A stretch of DNA of 64,000 nt from the NCBI GenBank assembly GCA_030544235.1, contig CM060477.1, positions 1,973,934 to 2,037,933 on the forward strand. Reading direction: 5' to 3'. Made by a program: the position numbers and the translations under genes. The stretch comes from Lepturacanthus savala. Lineage: Eukaryota; Chordata; Actinopteri; Scombriformes; Trichiuridae. Below are positions 21,842 to 32,452 of this stretch, one piece after another (position 1 is the stretch's first letter; each line of letters begins with the position of its first letter). A model generated the notes under the pieces. The model was not told the DNA's origin. It saw only the letters and a list, made by a program, of their open reading frames with translations, and made no database searches.

Positions 21842-22060
21842 TTAATCATTTCTTGTTGCCCCATGTATACTACATGATGTATGGCACACAATTGGGCCAA
21901 ATCTCTGCCTGATCACCAAAATTGTCACAGGAGTGAAAATGGCTGGAAATGGGCCAAACATTACACTGTAAATATTCTCAAAAAGATGAATTGTTTATTG
22001 TTGCCCCATTTATACTACATGATGCAGCACACATGATGAAATTCCTGCCAAAACCTGCAC

Positions 22061-22460
22061 GTTTTCTACAAAAAACCACTCTAAGTGTTAAGAAACAGCA
22101 GTGAAGACGCTGTTAGAATCCAATTATTCAGACATGCTCTCGTGTTTCTGTGCACACGAGCAAAGATGCTCGTTCAACGCAAACGCAGCATTTGAAACAC
22201 ATTTCTAATTAGACGCACTTAATTAATTACTTACTATCCACGACCCTTTCTGCATAATTGAAAAAATGCTGATGCGTGTGTTGCTGCGGAGGAACGGTAA
22301 ATAAACATATAAAGTTTAAGAGTGATAGAAATCAAGTGGGAGAGCAGTCTGGTTAATTAAAGGGATCTAACATAAGCTGATTAGGGAGGAATACTGAAAC
22401 CTTATCTGGAAACTTCTGAAAGAGAAAACCTTCCCAAATGAGATACAGAAAAAAAGACGA
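22061..22460. other. Candidate conserved non-coding block
   Basis: Low-repeat, rich in homeobox-like TAATTA cores (TTCTAATTAGACG near 22203, CACTTAATTAATTACTTAC near 22217, GGTTAATTAAAGGG near 22352). No coding frame. Chosen on sequence style only. Confidence 0.3.
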
Positions 22461-23735
22461 GTGCTGTGTTTGCCCCTTGTAGCAATCAAGTCAGTCGTAC
22501 ACATGAATAATTCATCTGTAAAAAGGCATTTGTTTGTTAGTCAGTTGTAAGATTTAAGGCGTTTAGCTGCTCTTGTGTTCTGTGTCTCCCCCTTTTTCTT
22601 TATTTATTTCACGCCTTAGTTAAAAAAGATCACAAGCAGCTGTTTTCTGTTTGCGATAAGTCCAAACCTCGTTTGCCCTTTGTTTTTTTTTCTGGAGGGA
22701 TTTAATGAATGGGACCGAGTTAAAGAAAAATACAATTTACATTTGACACTGTCAAAAAAAATGGGTTTTACTAAATAAATGTATTTCTGTTATACATGAA
22801 TTCCATTTTATCCCCATTTAAAACACATAATTATCTCTATTAACTCACTTTTCAGGCTTAAATTACCCATCAGGGCTTTTGTTTCTTAATATATTTTTTT
22901 TCTGCCATGAGATAATTACCATTAACTCATTTAAGCTAAATGAAGCTAATTGTCTCGATGCTAATTTCCCCAGTAATGAGTGCAATAATTCAGTAGCAAC
23001 TTCCTCCAAGTGCAGCTGAACTGAAACACATTTATTTGTTGTTTTATCTTTTTTTTTTTATTATTTTTCCTCCGGCAGACACAAAATCTATCAACTCATC
23101 CAAGCCTCAGATAAATAAAAGTCAGGTGGAGGAACTCTTCACATCTCGGAGGCATTATTTCAGAGTAATAACAGTCGTATTGGAAGAATGAGCTGAAATC
23201 ACTGCAGCTCCGGGATACACGTTTTTTCTTTTCGACGAGAGTCCGACCAGACAAGTGTTTTCTTTTGTGTGTGGCTAGACAATGTTTTTTTTTCTTTCTT
23301 CCCGTCCTCTCCGATGCTTTCATCTCGTCCGACAGCGCTTACTTTGAGCTCAGACGAAACGGCACAAAGAAGCGAGGAGAAAAAAAAAAAGAACGAAAAG
23401 AAAGAAAAATGTCACAATCAAAGGCGCCTGTTTAGATTGTACATGGGGCTGCTGACAAGTAAACCGGCGCTGTGACTACAGCGAGATGCACTTCCTGTCA
23501 GTCCGGCCTCAGTTTCATCACTCTGTCGTCTTCTCTTTCTGTCGCCATCTGTTTTTCTTTCTTTTTTTAAATCCACATCCTCTCTCTCTCTGTCTTCTTC
23601 TGTTTTTTTACACCCTCGCACACAGAGATCATCCTTTATTCCAATTCTTGAAATAGCGGTGGGCATGCTGTTAGACCCATTAGTCCCATACCCCGGTGCT
23701 GAGGATGGACGATGAGAAATGGATCAATGGTGGTG

Positions 23736-23738
<3 letters not shown>
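22461..23738. other. No recognised gene; pyrimidine- and purine-rich runs
   Basis: AT-rich to 23060. From 23200 to 23640 there are several T-rich, A-rich and CT-rich low-complexity stretches with short artefact frames on both strands. Confidence 0.4.

Positions 23739-23770
<32 letters not shown>
23739..23770. repeat. (GT)n microsatellite
   Basis: Uninterrupted GT run of about 32 bases, followed by further GTGT-rich sequence to 23845. A short (TC)n run is at 23980-23996. Confidence 0.96.
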
Positions 23771-23771
<1 letters not shown>

Positions 23772-24054
23772 TTTAATGGATGGCTGTGAAGTGTGTGTGT
23801 GGAAACAAAAGAGTACTAGGTGTAGTAGGTGTGTGTTTTATATGGTAGGAAGCTGCTACGTGTTGCAGCAGGGTGGGTGTGGAGTGGAAGAGCTGAACTC
23901 ATTGTGAGGTTTTTAATGGGAAACTTTTGCTATTGTTGGTCTGTGAATGTTTGAATGTCCTCATTCATCCAGGTCATTGTTCTCTCTCTCTCTCTCAAAT
24001 CATAAGAGGACTTGTATTTGACCTTTCACCTCTCAGTTCTTTGGCTTCAGCCTC

Positions 24055-24565
24055 TGATTAAGACCTAGTCCACATGAACACGGCTATTTTTGAAACTGAA
24101 CTTTTTACGGCCCCTCGTTAACAAAAGACCTGTCCACACCAGCAGAGTGATAAAAAATATCTCGGACCACATGAAGCTGCAGAAATCTGCGTCAATCAAT
24201 GTGATTCAGATGCCGAAACAGGTGGTGGTGATAGCACTCATATCTGTAAGGACGTTTCAGCCAATCACAAGGCTCCGTGGATACAACTTCCTGTTTATGT
24301 CTCACAGTGTGACGTCAAACAGCGTCAATAAGAAATTGCATCCAGGTCTTTGGTAGACATCGTTTTTTGCAAAAAATAAAAACAAGAGTTGATCAGACAG
24401 TAGCAGAGATTGGATTATATAGTCGGGTATAGTATAATAAAGTACTTTAAATGCTGGTTGCCTTAAAACCTTCAAGTAGAAGAAGAAGAAACTCCTGGTT
24501 TTATTGGACCATTGTTGGTGTCTCATGTGAACAACAGTCGTTAGCGTCTTTTGACACTTGGACAA
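24055..24565 (+). repeat. Teleost interspersed repeat, AGTCCACATGAACACGG type
   Basis: AGTCCACATGAACACGGCTA at 24067-24086, then TTTTTGAAACTGAAC, CTGTCCACACCAGCAG and, near 24474, AAGTAGAAGAAGAAGAAACT. This order (host-wide 'cacacgaacacgg', exposed GAAAACG-like blocks, terminal GTAGAAGAAGAAG) matches a non-autonomous repeat I recall from several teleosts. The open frame at 24090-24356 is by chance. Confidence 0.5.
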
Positions 24566-24609
24566 TCCTTTTACAGTCGTCTAAAGTTGAGTTGTTGTTT
24601 CTTCTAGGT

Positions 24610-24725
24610 ACAGAGCAACTTTATGAACCTTTATATAAGTGGGATATATGCTAATGTTGCTACATATTAGCATGCTAATTTCAGCACGCTTACAATGACA
24701 ATGCTAACATGATGAGTTTTCTGTG
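24610..24725. repeat. GCTAA-rich teleost repeat fragment
   Basis: ATGCTAATGTTGCTAC, TTAGCATGCTAATTTCAGC and CAATGCTAACATGATGAG are the hallmark of a widespread fish repeat made of GCTAA/TTAGC words. Confidence 0.55.
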
Positions 24726-26319
24726 TCTGCTGTTACTTCCACTTTACTCACATGACCCTATATTACATATATATCCCTATATGCTGCTCTTTAAAGTGGA
24801 ACTAGTTGACCTTTTTGGTTTAAAGTATAATTATTACCATTATATTAATTGCACAGTGTAATAGTTTCCATAGAAACATCACTACGTAATTCTGTCCACC
24901 ACCCAGCACGATCTCCAGGGAAAAGGCTTTCACATGAAAAGATGGAGTGATTCTTTTTTTTTTCTTTCTTTTCTCTGAGCTGTTTTCCCTGAGGGGTTTT
25001 ATCTGGGTGGGACCAAGGTAGAAGAAGGAAAATGTTAGAAGAGGGTGACAGTCGGTGGGTTTTATCAAATCGAATCAAACCACAAGCACGTCAGCTGAGA
25101 GCTCAAGTCATAATAAATAATTTACTTTGATCATTTCTCAAGTAGTCATGAGTAATTAAAGCTAGCCTGTGGCTAATTTGTCCAGGAGCAGCACACGTAT
25201 GATACAAACCTACTGTCAGTGTTGCATGTTTTTCACATGTCATCATTACCTCATTCATCTCGAACCTTGTACGAGGTTCATTATCGCTTCATTCAGACTC
25301 TGACCAATGACAGTGACTCAGAGGAAGTTACTGTTCAAACATGTCAGGTAAAAACAATGTCTACATGCGATAAAAGGAAAGCGTCATTAGTCAGAGTAAA
25401 GCTGTTGGTGTAAAATACCAAAAACCCAGTGCAGCAGAAGGCTGCTTGTAACAGATGTAAAGAATGAAGGATACGAAATATTCATTTTCTTTATAAACAC
25501 AAAAGGGTCTTGTATACAGTATATGTAGTAAAATAAATCCTTGTTGTAATGGAATCAGGTTTTGTAATTGTCAAATATTCCATATCGTACTAATGCTTTT
25601 CACATTTTTCCACAAATACTAATGGTTTGACAACGCTGTGGTTAAGATGTGGTTAGGTTTAGGTATAAAATACTTGGTTATGGTTGTGAAAGGATCAACC
25701 AAGCACTGATCCATCCACCCATACCTCCTCATCCAGTGTCGTCTGAACTACTTCACCAAGCCTGAAATGTTGACTTTAAATCAGGGCTGGGTGTTACACT
25801 GAGTTTTTAATTCATATTGAAATGTTTTTCATGCGCAATATATGATTATGTCATTGTTGATATGGACATAGCATTTATTATTAGGCCTAAAAACAAGGAC
25901 GCACATTTGGTATCATTGTGCACATTTTGCACAAAAAGTTTTATTTTATTCAAGAAGTTTCTTTATTTAATTGATGCTGTACTGCTGAATGTTAATAAAA
26001 TAGATGATAAATATTCAGATATGCATTTTGATCCATATTTCTCAGCCCTCCCTTCAGTGTATTAATGGTTTGCAGCAAACTGTCAACATTTCCCTATAGA
26101 GCCTGAGCTGTAGCTGCATGTATGAAGCAGGGACGTGTAGAATGGAGACGACGGCACATATCTGCCTTCTATTCTCTTCTTTTTCAGTGGCGGACCATCT
26201 ACTCCTCACTTCTCCCTCATTTATCACTCTTTACAGCAATGGAATCTCTCCGTCCATGTTCAGACACATCCACTGGCTCCATAACTCATTGGGGTTTTGA
26301 CGGTTTGACAGCCTCCCAA
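24726..26319. other. No recognised feature
   Basis: Unique-looking DNA. The frames at 24820-25078 (- strand, two registers) and 25817-26065 (+) have no recognisable motifs. Confidence 0.4.
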
Positions 26320-26343
26320 GTGTGTGTGTGTGTGTGTGTGTGT
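26320..26343. repeat. (GT)n microsatellite
   Basis: GT run of about 24 bases, followed by more GTGTG-rich text to 26385. Confidence 0.95.
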
Positions 26344-26467
26344 TTGGCCACTATGTGTGTGTGAATTTGTGTGGGCCACCTCTCAGCTGTGTGTCCAAGT
26401 CCGTGCATGCAGGCGTTTCTGAATTTTTGCGCGAATGTGTGTGCATTAAGCTCCTTTCTAACCCCCC

Positions 26468-26468
<1 letters not shown>

Positions 26469-26505
<37 letters not shown>
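26469..26505. repeat. (AC)n microsatellite
   Basis: AC run of about 36 bases, 130 bases from a GT run on the same strand, so the pair can form an inverted structure. Confidence 0.96.
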
Positions 26506-26507
<2 letters not shown>

Positions 26508-26705
26508 GGCCTTTCTGTTCTCGCTCTGAAAATGTATCACAGTTTCTTTCCCAAGGACGTGACGGGACAGGTGTGAAGGGCTGGTGGCAGCGTCTGGGAT
26601 GGGGGGGATAATGTAAACAGCCAGGAATGCGATCCACATCACAGCGGCTGATTTAGGAGGCGGGTTTGGAGAAGGCCGAGAGGTCACTCACCACACTGCA
26701 ACAAA
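26506..26705 (-). other. Unique block with a - strand frame and splice-like edge
   Basis: On the - strand a C-third-position-rich frame covers 26687 to 26510, with a short hydrophobic run (WIAFLAVYIIP). Just upstream (26700-26710) is a T-rich tract ending in TTGTTGCAG, an acceptor-like sequence, followed four bases later by GTGAGT. The frame runs on into the AC microsatellite without a stop, which argues against a real exon. A conserved non-coding element is at least as likely. Confidence 0.2.
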
Positions 26706-27229
26706 AGAAATGAAACTTTATCCCCGTGACAATCAAACCCTAGTTACGCTTCCTTTTTTCGGCCAATTGCTATTGTCTGTCAAGTTCTCGGGTGTTTGTA
26801 GCTTCACTGGTGATTCATGTAGTTCTGATGCTGCAAGTAGAAAACAGATATAATAATATAGATATAATATTCTATAGAGTATTATAGCTAATATAGAATA
26901 TTACATATTTTATTGTTTTACTATTGTATGGATGTGTATGTATAGATCTATCCATGCATATTTTATGTTATTTCATATTATATCCCTTCTATTTAATATC
27001 TTAACTTAAACTTGTACTCTTTATATATTTAGATAATTATATAATGTACACAGAATAGGTAACCATGTTTCTTTTTCCAATAATTCCATGTGCTATAATC
27101 TACTCTCCTACCTCATACCATGTGACCTTTTACAATAACCATGTCGCAGTAACAAACATGTGTATAGGCATTTTTATTTTTATAGTATATTCATCTATAG
27201 TTTCATATCAGTGCTGTATGTGACGCGTT
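26706..27229. other. AT-rich spacer
   Basis: From 26840 to 27060 the sequence is a TATA/ATAT-rich tract with no frame. Nothing else is recognised. Confidence 0.45.
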
Positions 27230-27305
27230 GGAGCTTCAGTTTCCCTGAGGAACCTCCTACAGGATCAATAAAGTCCTATCTAATGTAATCTAATCTAATA
27301 GTGGG
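27230..27305 (-). mobile_element. LINE-type 3' tail fragment
   Basis: Read on the - strand: (TTAGA)-rich tail, ACTTTATTGATCCTG, GGAGGTTCCTCAGGGAAA. The pattern TAGATTAGA + CTTTATTGATCCC + CAGGGAAATT is the truncated 3' end of a LINE or LINE-mobilised element common in fish. A second copy in the opposite orientation is at 61850-61912. Confidence 0.65.
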
Positions 27306-28100
27306 GTTAGTAAACCCTAACCTTGTATTTCATGGTTTCAGACATCTGACATTTCAGATATGCCTTCACCCCAATATACTGGAGGTGACTGGAACAAAGG
27401 TTTAATGTTCACAACATGGACTTTAAATTACATTTGTTAAAAAAACAAACAGTGTCCTGTTTACTGTGAAAAATCCATAGACTTCAATGTGGACAATTAT
27501 CCCTGGAAGTTGTGTTTTTTTCCTGCAGGAGAAACCATTTTTGACATTTGACATTTTATGGATTATTTCTTTCGGCAGAAAGCTGTTGAGAGTGATTAGT
27601 GTGGATGGAGGATTCCAGGACATGTGGTTGATGCTAAAATAAATACTTACACATAAATTCAATTCAGGTTTTGTCTTCACCTTCTCCTGAGGAAAAAAAA
27701 AATCAGTTTAGCTCCTAAAAGCTGTGCCACATTTCCTATTTGGCTGCTAATGCACTGCAGGTTTATCAAGGTTTTTTCCCTGAAAATAGCTGCCTGCTAC
27801 AAGGTTGACATTGCACTGAAACGCTCAGAGGAACTGCAGAATTTGGCTTTAGTTTCAGTGGTCACCGTATACACATCTTTGATTATGGACGAGTTCAGGT
27901 CAGTCAATAGTCAGAGATCCCTTCTTGATTAATCTCATCTCATCTATTTGGACTGATAGACCAAAAGGGCACGAGGAGTCACTTTTAAATCAGGGAAACT
28001 TCTTCTTATTTACTTCTTGTTGCCTCTCAATGATTCAAACTAATTAGGAAAACGATGACTAAAAAGGAGGTAAAGTTTGGTGTTTAGACATAAGACTCCA
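27306..28100. other. No recognised feature
   Basis: Unique-looking DNA with short frames only. Confidence 0.4.
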
Positions 28101-28525
28101 GCATCTAAACAGCCTCCTTGAAGTAGAATTGCTTACTATATGCAGCTCATTATCATCACAGGGGTTACACCTTAGAATTGGTGTGAAAATGTATTGTTCT
28201 ATAAAGGCCATGAATGGCATAAATGCAAATCCCTTCCTCCCACATTATACTCTATAGTGCATCTGGAGAATGGTGTAACTGCATATCGTGAAGACATGTT
28301 GGTGTAGATGCAACACTTTCTTAATTAAATAAGGTGTAATGAGTATTGCCTGGTTGGCACAGTGACTGCAATTACAATGAGCAATTACATCTAGATTCAC
28401 GAGATCCGCAGGAACGAGGTGGTCCCTCATCCGCGGAAGTTTATGATGAATGCGGTGCAATTAATTAATGGATCGCCACTAATAAAACACTTGAACTGTA
28501 CAGATTAATTGATCATTATATAATA
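28101..28525. promoter_or_regulatory. Candidate conserved non-coding element
   Basis: About 400 bases of high-complexity sequence without repeats or a coding frame. Dense homeodomain-like sites: GCAATTACAATGAGCAATTA at 28368-28388, TGCAATTAATTAATGGATCG at 28456-28475, and CATCTAGATTCACGAGATCC between. It has the look of vertebrate developmental enhancers, but conservation cannot be tested here. Confidence 0.4.
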
Positions 28526-28784
28526 CGTTAACATGCTTTTGCAACGCTCTCTTGCCAACTAATTCTTCATGACTAGGAACAGCCAACAGGAAACCGGGAA
28601 ACACAACAAAAGGATAACTAATTGTACCAAAAACAAGATGTTTTCACTTGTTAATATGCAGCAACATCACAGAGGAGACCAGACAACAGAACAAGTCTTT
28701 TTTCACTGTTTGTGTGTTAATAAGAACAACAGAATCTTAAATATTTAAACATAAGCACTAAAAGTATTTTTCTTTTCATACTAG
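28526..28784. other. Spacer next to the LINE remnant
   Basis: AT-rich; nothing recognised. Confidence 0.4.
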
Positions 28785-29600
28785 GGCCAGTTTAAACAAC
28801 TCCCTGTGCATGTGGATCCCTGACTTCCTGACAGGCAGACCCCCAGGTGTTGAGAGTAGGCAGATGCTCTTCTTCTACCATCATCTTTGACAGAGGAGTA
28901 CCCCAGGGCTGTGTTTTAAGTCCCCTGCTGTACTCCCTGTACAGACATGTCTGTGCAGCCACTTTGGACTCCAGCGTCATCGTCATGTTTGTTTCTGACC
29001 GAAGATGACAAGGAAAAGGCCTACCTGGACAAAGTGTCAGGTCAATGGCCTACTTCTGAATGTCAGCGAGGTTAAGGGGCTGATGGTGGACTTTGGGGAA
29101 GAACCTCCTCTAACATCACCAGGTCCTCGTGGCGTGGGTGGACAGGTTCAAGTACCTTGGCGTCCACATCATAAAGGGCCTGACCCGGGGCTGTATGCTG
29201 GCTCAGTGGTGAGAAAGACAAACACAGACACTGTTTTGCCTCAGACGCTTGAAAGAAATCCAGACTCTCCTCTCAAATGCTGAGGAATTTCTACTCCTAC
29301 ACCCTCAAGAGTACCCTGACAGGGAACATCACTGTCTGGTACAGAAACAACACCAAGAAGGCCCCTGCAAAGAGCGGTTCGTTCAGCTGAACACACAACA
29401 GGCGGTGCTCCACCTGCCTAAAGGATATTTACACCAGACGCTGCAGGAATAAGGCAAAGAGAATCACTAATGATCCCAACCACCTGGATAACAGCCTTTT
29501 CTCTGCTGCAGCGAGGAAAACACGGAATACACCAGGCCGGCACTGAGAGGTTCCACCATCAGGACACTGGGATCCTGAATGAGGTCACTGCCGAAAACCA
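28785..29600 (+). pseudogene. Decayed LINE reverse transcriptase (jockey superfamily, CR1/L2/Rex1-like)
   Basis: Fragments of one reverse transcriptase lie in order but in shifting frames. At 28801-28850 is a WIPDFLTGRPPG-like block. At 28894-28950 is GVPQGCVLSPLLYSLY, the RT motif before the catalytic aspartates. Near 29049 is LLLNVSEVKGLMVDFG, and at 29140 VDRFKYLGVHI. At 29277-29350 is MLRNFYSYTLKSTLTGNITV followed by WYRNN, and at 29427-29510 DIYTRRCRNKAKRITNDPN. The YADD-type catalytic segment expected between 28950 and 29030 is missing or deleted, and several stops and frameshifts interrupt it. No endonuclease domain is seen, so it is a 5'-truncated dead copy. In intact elements this enzyme copies its own RNA into the genome. 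Confidence 0.9.
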
Positions 29601-30110
29601 CAACAATGAGACGTTTCCCAATCTTGATACAAAAGATTACAGTGCAAAGCCAGAAAGTTGCTCAAGAATAAAAAGGAAAAACATCACACACAGAAGTTTG
29701 CTGTTGGGAAAAGTTGCAGTCACAGGATAATGGCACTTTGAAATTCCCCAAAATTTCTCAAGATTCTCTGAAGTCGGTCACGCCGCCGACGTCTTTTTCG
29801 AGGCGACCTGGCTCTGAGCGAACGAGCAGGAAACAACAAACGCGTTCCCTGTCGTCTGAAATCAGCCCCTTGTCCATTCATTTACTGCCACGCATTTGAA
29901 TACACACTCTGTCGCTCCTTCTACAAAGAGAAGCTTGTACACTCATGAATGAATCATCATTGTCATTTTCCTTCATTACTGAGAGATGAAAAGCACAGAT
30001 TTTCACCTATTCTAGCGTATATCTAACACATATTACTTTGTGGTCTCGTTCATAGAAAATAGTGTACACTACATTTTAAAGTACCTTGTGGGGGACTATA
30101 GCATATATTT
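29601..30110. other. No recognised feature (possible LINE 3' region at the left end)
   Basis: Sequence up to about 29720 may be LINE 3' remnant or host DNA. The part 29760-29900 is GC-balanced and unique. Confidence 0.35.
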
Positions 30111-30114
30111 CAGA

Positions 30115-30250
30115 TTATAAAAAATGGATGATAAATCTATCTATAAAAGCAAGGAGTGTCTGTTTCTTGTGTATATCTCTGACAGCTTCTCAGATCAACC
30201 ACAGCTTTCAGATATAGCATGGCACGGTGGTGTGTAGCCTTTTCTGTGGA
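30115..30250 (+). repeat. Possible Helitron-like or other repeat start
   Basis: TCTATCTATAAAAGCAAGGA at 30137-30156 followed by GTGTCTGTTTCTTGTGTATA and CTCTGACAGCTTCTCAGATC resembles a repeat start seen in other teleosts, where TC...TATAAAAGCAAGGAGTGTCTGT begins elements. The class is a guess; no 3' hairpin-CTRR end was located. Confidence 0.3.
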
Positions 30251-30304
30251 TTCTTTGGATGGATTTTTGAAACATCATCATCGTTAGATAAAGGTAAGAT
30301 CCCT

Positions 30305-30375
30305 GGCGTGCTGTGGTGGTATAGGGGTAGAGCACTTGCTGTGTTTCTCCAATTCAAAGCTCCATTGTCCCGTTT
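30305..30375 (+). repeat. tRNA-like box A, possible SINE head remnant
   Basis: GTGGTGGTATAGGGGTAGAGC at 30314-30333 resembles a pol III box A region, and CAATTCAAAGCTCC at 30350 could be a decayed box B. It does not fold into an intact tRNA by eye, so a tRNA-derived SINE remnant or chance are the options. Confidence 0.25.
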
Positions 30376-30409
30376 CTTCCTGCAGCCAAGATAACGAAAG
30401 TATTGTAAC

Positions 30410-30710
30410 GTCTCTCAAAAACCACACGCTAAGACGTTAGCCGGTTTAGCTGCTACTTTATTCATCACACTAGCACAAGTCTTACTCCAAGACGCGTTCA
30501 CAGACTCTCAGGAAATCCCAGCGCTATCACCTAACGGAACAGATTCTTGGCCTAAATTACTCTGATTAAACACATATAACATTAACATCTCCAGGATGTT
30601 AATGCTATAGAACCGTACAACACACCCTGCTTCCACTTTTCTCTATAAATGCATACTTCCTACAGGAATTACACTAGTATAGTTAGAATAAATTCACTGC
30701 AGTACATAAA
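30410..30710. repeat. Short repeat shared with 46555-46625
   Basis: CTTTTCTCTATAAATGCATA then CTTCCTACAGGAATTACAC at 30636-30676 matches CTTTTCTATAGGAATACATG then CTTCCTACGGGAATTACAC at 46574-46614. The remainder is not alignable by eye. Confidence 0.45.
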
Positions 30711-31128
30711 CAATATATTTCTAAAGTTAATGTTAGCCACCAACGCTAATGGTCACAGCAGATCAAAGGCTGTAGGCAGTATTTTATTGCTGACGAATCA
30801 ATTCTAGTTTCTTTAAACCTTAGATTGACTTGGATAATACATTCACAACTCGTGATGATGACTGAAAACTCTTGTTTGGTGGTGGTCTTTCTTTTCTTTA
30901 AAAAACAACAGAAGGTGACAAAAGTATGCAGCACTGAAAATTAAAATGACAAGTTGAAAACTCTCTAATTGCTAAGGTCTTGAGAATCGCGAGACCTACA
31001 AAGAACAAGGTCAAGAGCCAAGAGCGCTTGAGAAAGTTTGCTGTAAATTGACGTTGAGTTCAGGCCTGGGTGAAGAGTTAAACAGAGTTGTGACTGGCAG
31101 GGCAATGTCGAGTTTCAACAGCTCTCCG

Positions 31129-31130
<2 letters not shown>
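30711..31130. other. No recognised feature
   Basis: Unique-looking DNA. Confidence 0.4.

Positions 31131-31170
<40 letters not shown>
31131..31170. repeat. (GT)n microsatellite
   Basis: Uninterrupted GT run of 40 bases. Confidence 0.97.
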
Positions 31171-31171
<1 letters not shown>

Positions 31172-32034
31172 GAAATTGTATCACTTCTCGTCACGGATGC
31201 GAGCAGATTGTCTTCAGGTTGTGTGAAAATAAAACCAGCGAGCGAGTTTCTGCTTGCAGCCCGATGACTAAGCTCCGGCCCGCCATCGACCTTCACATTT
31301 CTAAAATGAATCCAAGCTCCTCCCTCGGGTGTGTGGGCGATAATCATAAAGTTTAAGAAAGAGGTAACATTAAGCCAAAGCTTTCCTCTTTTATTTTTTT
31401 ATTATTTCTTGCGACACACAGACAGAGCTGAGTATTTGGGGTCCAGCTCTTTCACTCCTAGAGACAAGAATGGAGGACATCAAAGCCCAGGTGAAGAGTC
31501 GGTAACATAGGGGCTGAACAGGATGAAGGGATCACATCACCTGAGATGAAAGGCCAGGCGTCGTATGAAACACCAAAACAACGCCGCTGCATTACCACGG
31601 CTTCAGTATCTCTCACCTGTTGCACTCCGACCTTCAAAAGGTCCCGTTTTTATCTCTCCATCTAGTGAAGAGTAATGTGTGTTGCCTGTGATTGAGTCTG
31701 TGGTCTGTGTGTGTTCCCTCACAATAATCCATGCAGGCTCTCACTCTCTGTTAGTGCATATGTTGATACCTTTGGCTCTTTTGTCATATTTGAAGCCCCC
31801 CACCACGCGCTCTCTCTGTATTAGAGGTGACTGCAGCTCAAAAGCCTTTGAGGCTAGACAAAAGCAACCATCACACAGACAGGATCAGCTTAGAGCTGTG
31901 TGTAACCAGATTTGATCCTGAGGCATTGTCAGAGATGCTTTGCTGCATACAGAGGCCTCAGCGATGCTACTGGTCTTGCTGCTGCCTCGTGGCATCCTCC
32001 AACCGCATTAGCCTTCATTGCACACTGTAAAATT
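31171..32034. other. No recognised gene
   Basis: The first 150 bases after the microsatellite are GC-balanced and unique. The remainder shows no family motifs until the L2-like block. Confidence 0.4.
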
Positions 32035-32385
32035 TAGACTGGACACCAATTTTCCCTTCATCTAGGGAACCAATCACATAATAATCATAATAATGGGGGG
32101 AGGGCGCAACAAGCCAATGACAAGCGTCCCAGCGTGTTACGGCGAGAGGCAGGGATACACCCCAGATGGTCGCCAGCCATATGGGCAATTTAGAGTCTCC
32201 AATTAACCTCAGCATGTGTTTGGACTGTGGGAGGAAGCTGGAGTACCCGGTGAAAACCCACCACGGGGAGAACATGCAAACTCCACACAGAAAGGTCCCA
32301 GGACCAAGGAGGTCTTGAACCTGTGACCTTCTTGCTGTGAGGCAACAGCGCTAACCCCTGCATCACTGTGTCACCCAGAGAGTTA
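32035..32385. mobile_element. L2-type LINE 3'-region fragment
   Basis: Contains the near-universal vertebrate/fish module GGGCAATTTAGAGTCTCCAA, TTTGGACTGTGGGAGGAAGC, TGGAGTACCCGGTGAAAACC, GGGGAGAACATGCAAACTCC, ACACAGAAAGG and ACCTTCTTGCTGTGAGGCAA, CAGCGCTAACC. This set is typical of L2/Maui-like retroelement sequence. No coding part remains. Strand is not assigned. Confidence 0.85.
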
Positions 32386-32389
32386 ACAT

Positions 32390-32452
32390 CGGAGTATAAT
32401 TCCTTGTATATACTATATATTTTGCTATAAACCAGTTCTGATTCTGAATGAA
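32390..32452 (+). mobile_element. Second LINE 3' tail directly after the L2 fragment
   Basis: AATTCCTTGTATATACT, then TATAAACCAGTTCTGATTCTGAAT resembles the fish LINE ending in which TTCCTTGTATATG is followed by AATAAAGCTGATTCTGATTCT. The adjoining L2-like block may therefore have inserted into an older LINE tail. Confidence 0.45.

Larger units (their letters stand above)
20490..22060. repeat. 11-copy satellite of two alternating monomer types
   Basis: CCCCATGTATA or CCCCATTTATA starts units at 20492, 20623, 20761, 20931, 21077, 21219, 21373, 21523, 21686, 21859 and 22004 (spacing 131-173). From about 20761 two types tend to alternate. One has TACGACATGATGCAC, AATTGGGCCAAAACTCTGCC and TGATCACCAAAATTGTCAC. 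The other has TACTACATGATGCACCAC, ATGATTGAGCCAAAACTTG and CTGATAACCCAAAATAT. Each ends in GGGCCAAAAA.CTACACTGT plus a short TA-rich part. Together they form a dimer repeat near 300 bases. Confidence 0.93.

Noticed and set aside
20475..21877. Short Met-started frames in the 20.5-22 kb region
   Set aside because: All lie within satellite units and the TA microsatellites, with no conserved frame between units.
26506..26710. Protein-coding exon on the - strand with a hydrophobic segment
   Set aside because: The frame runs into an AC microsatellite with no donor or stop before it, and the acceptor-like TTGCAG is followed by a GTGAGT after four bases.
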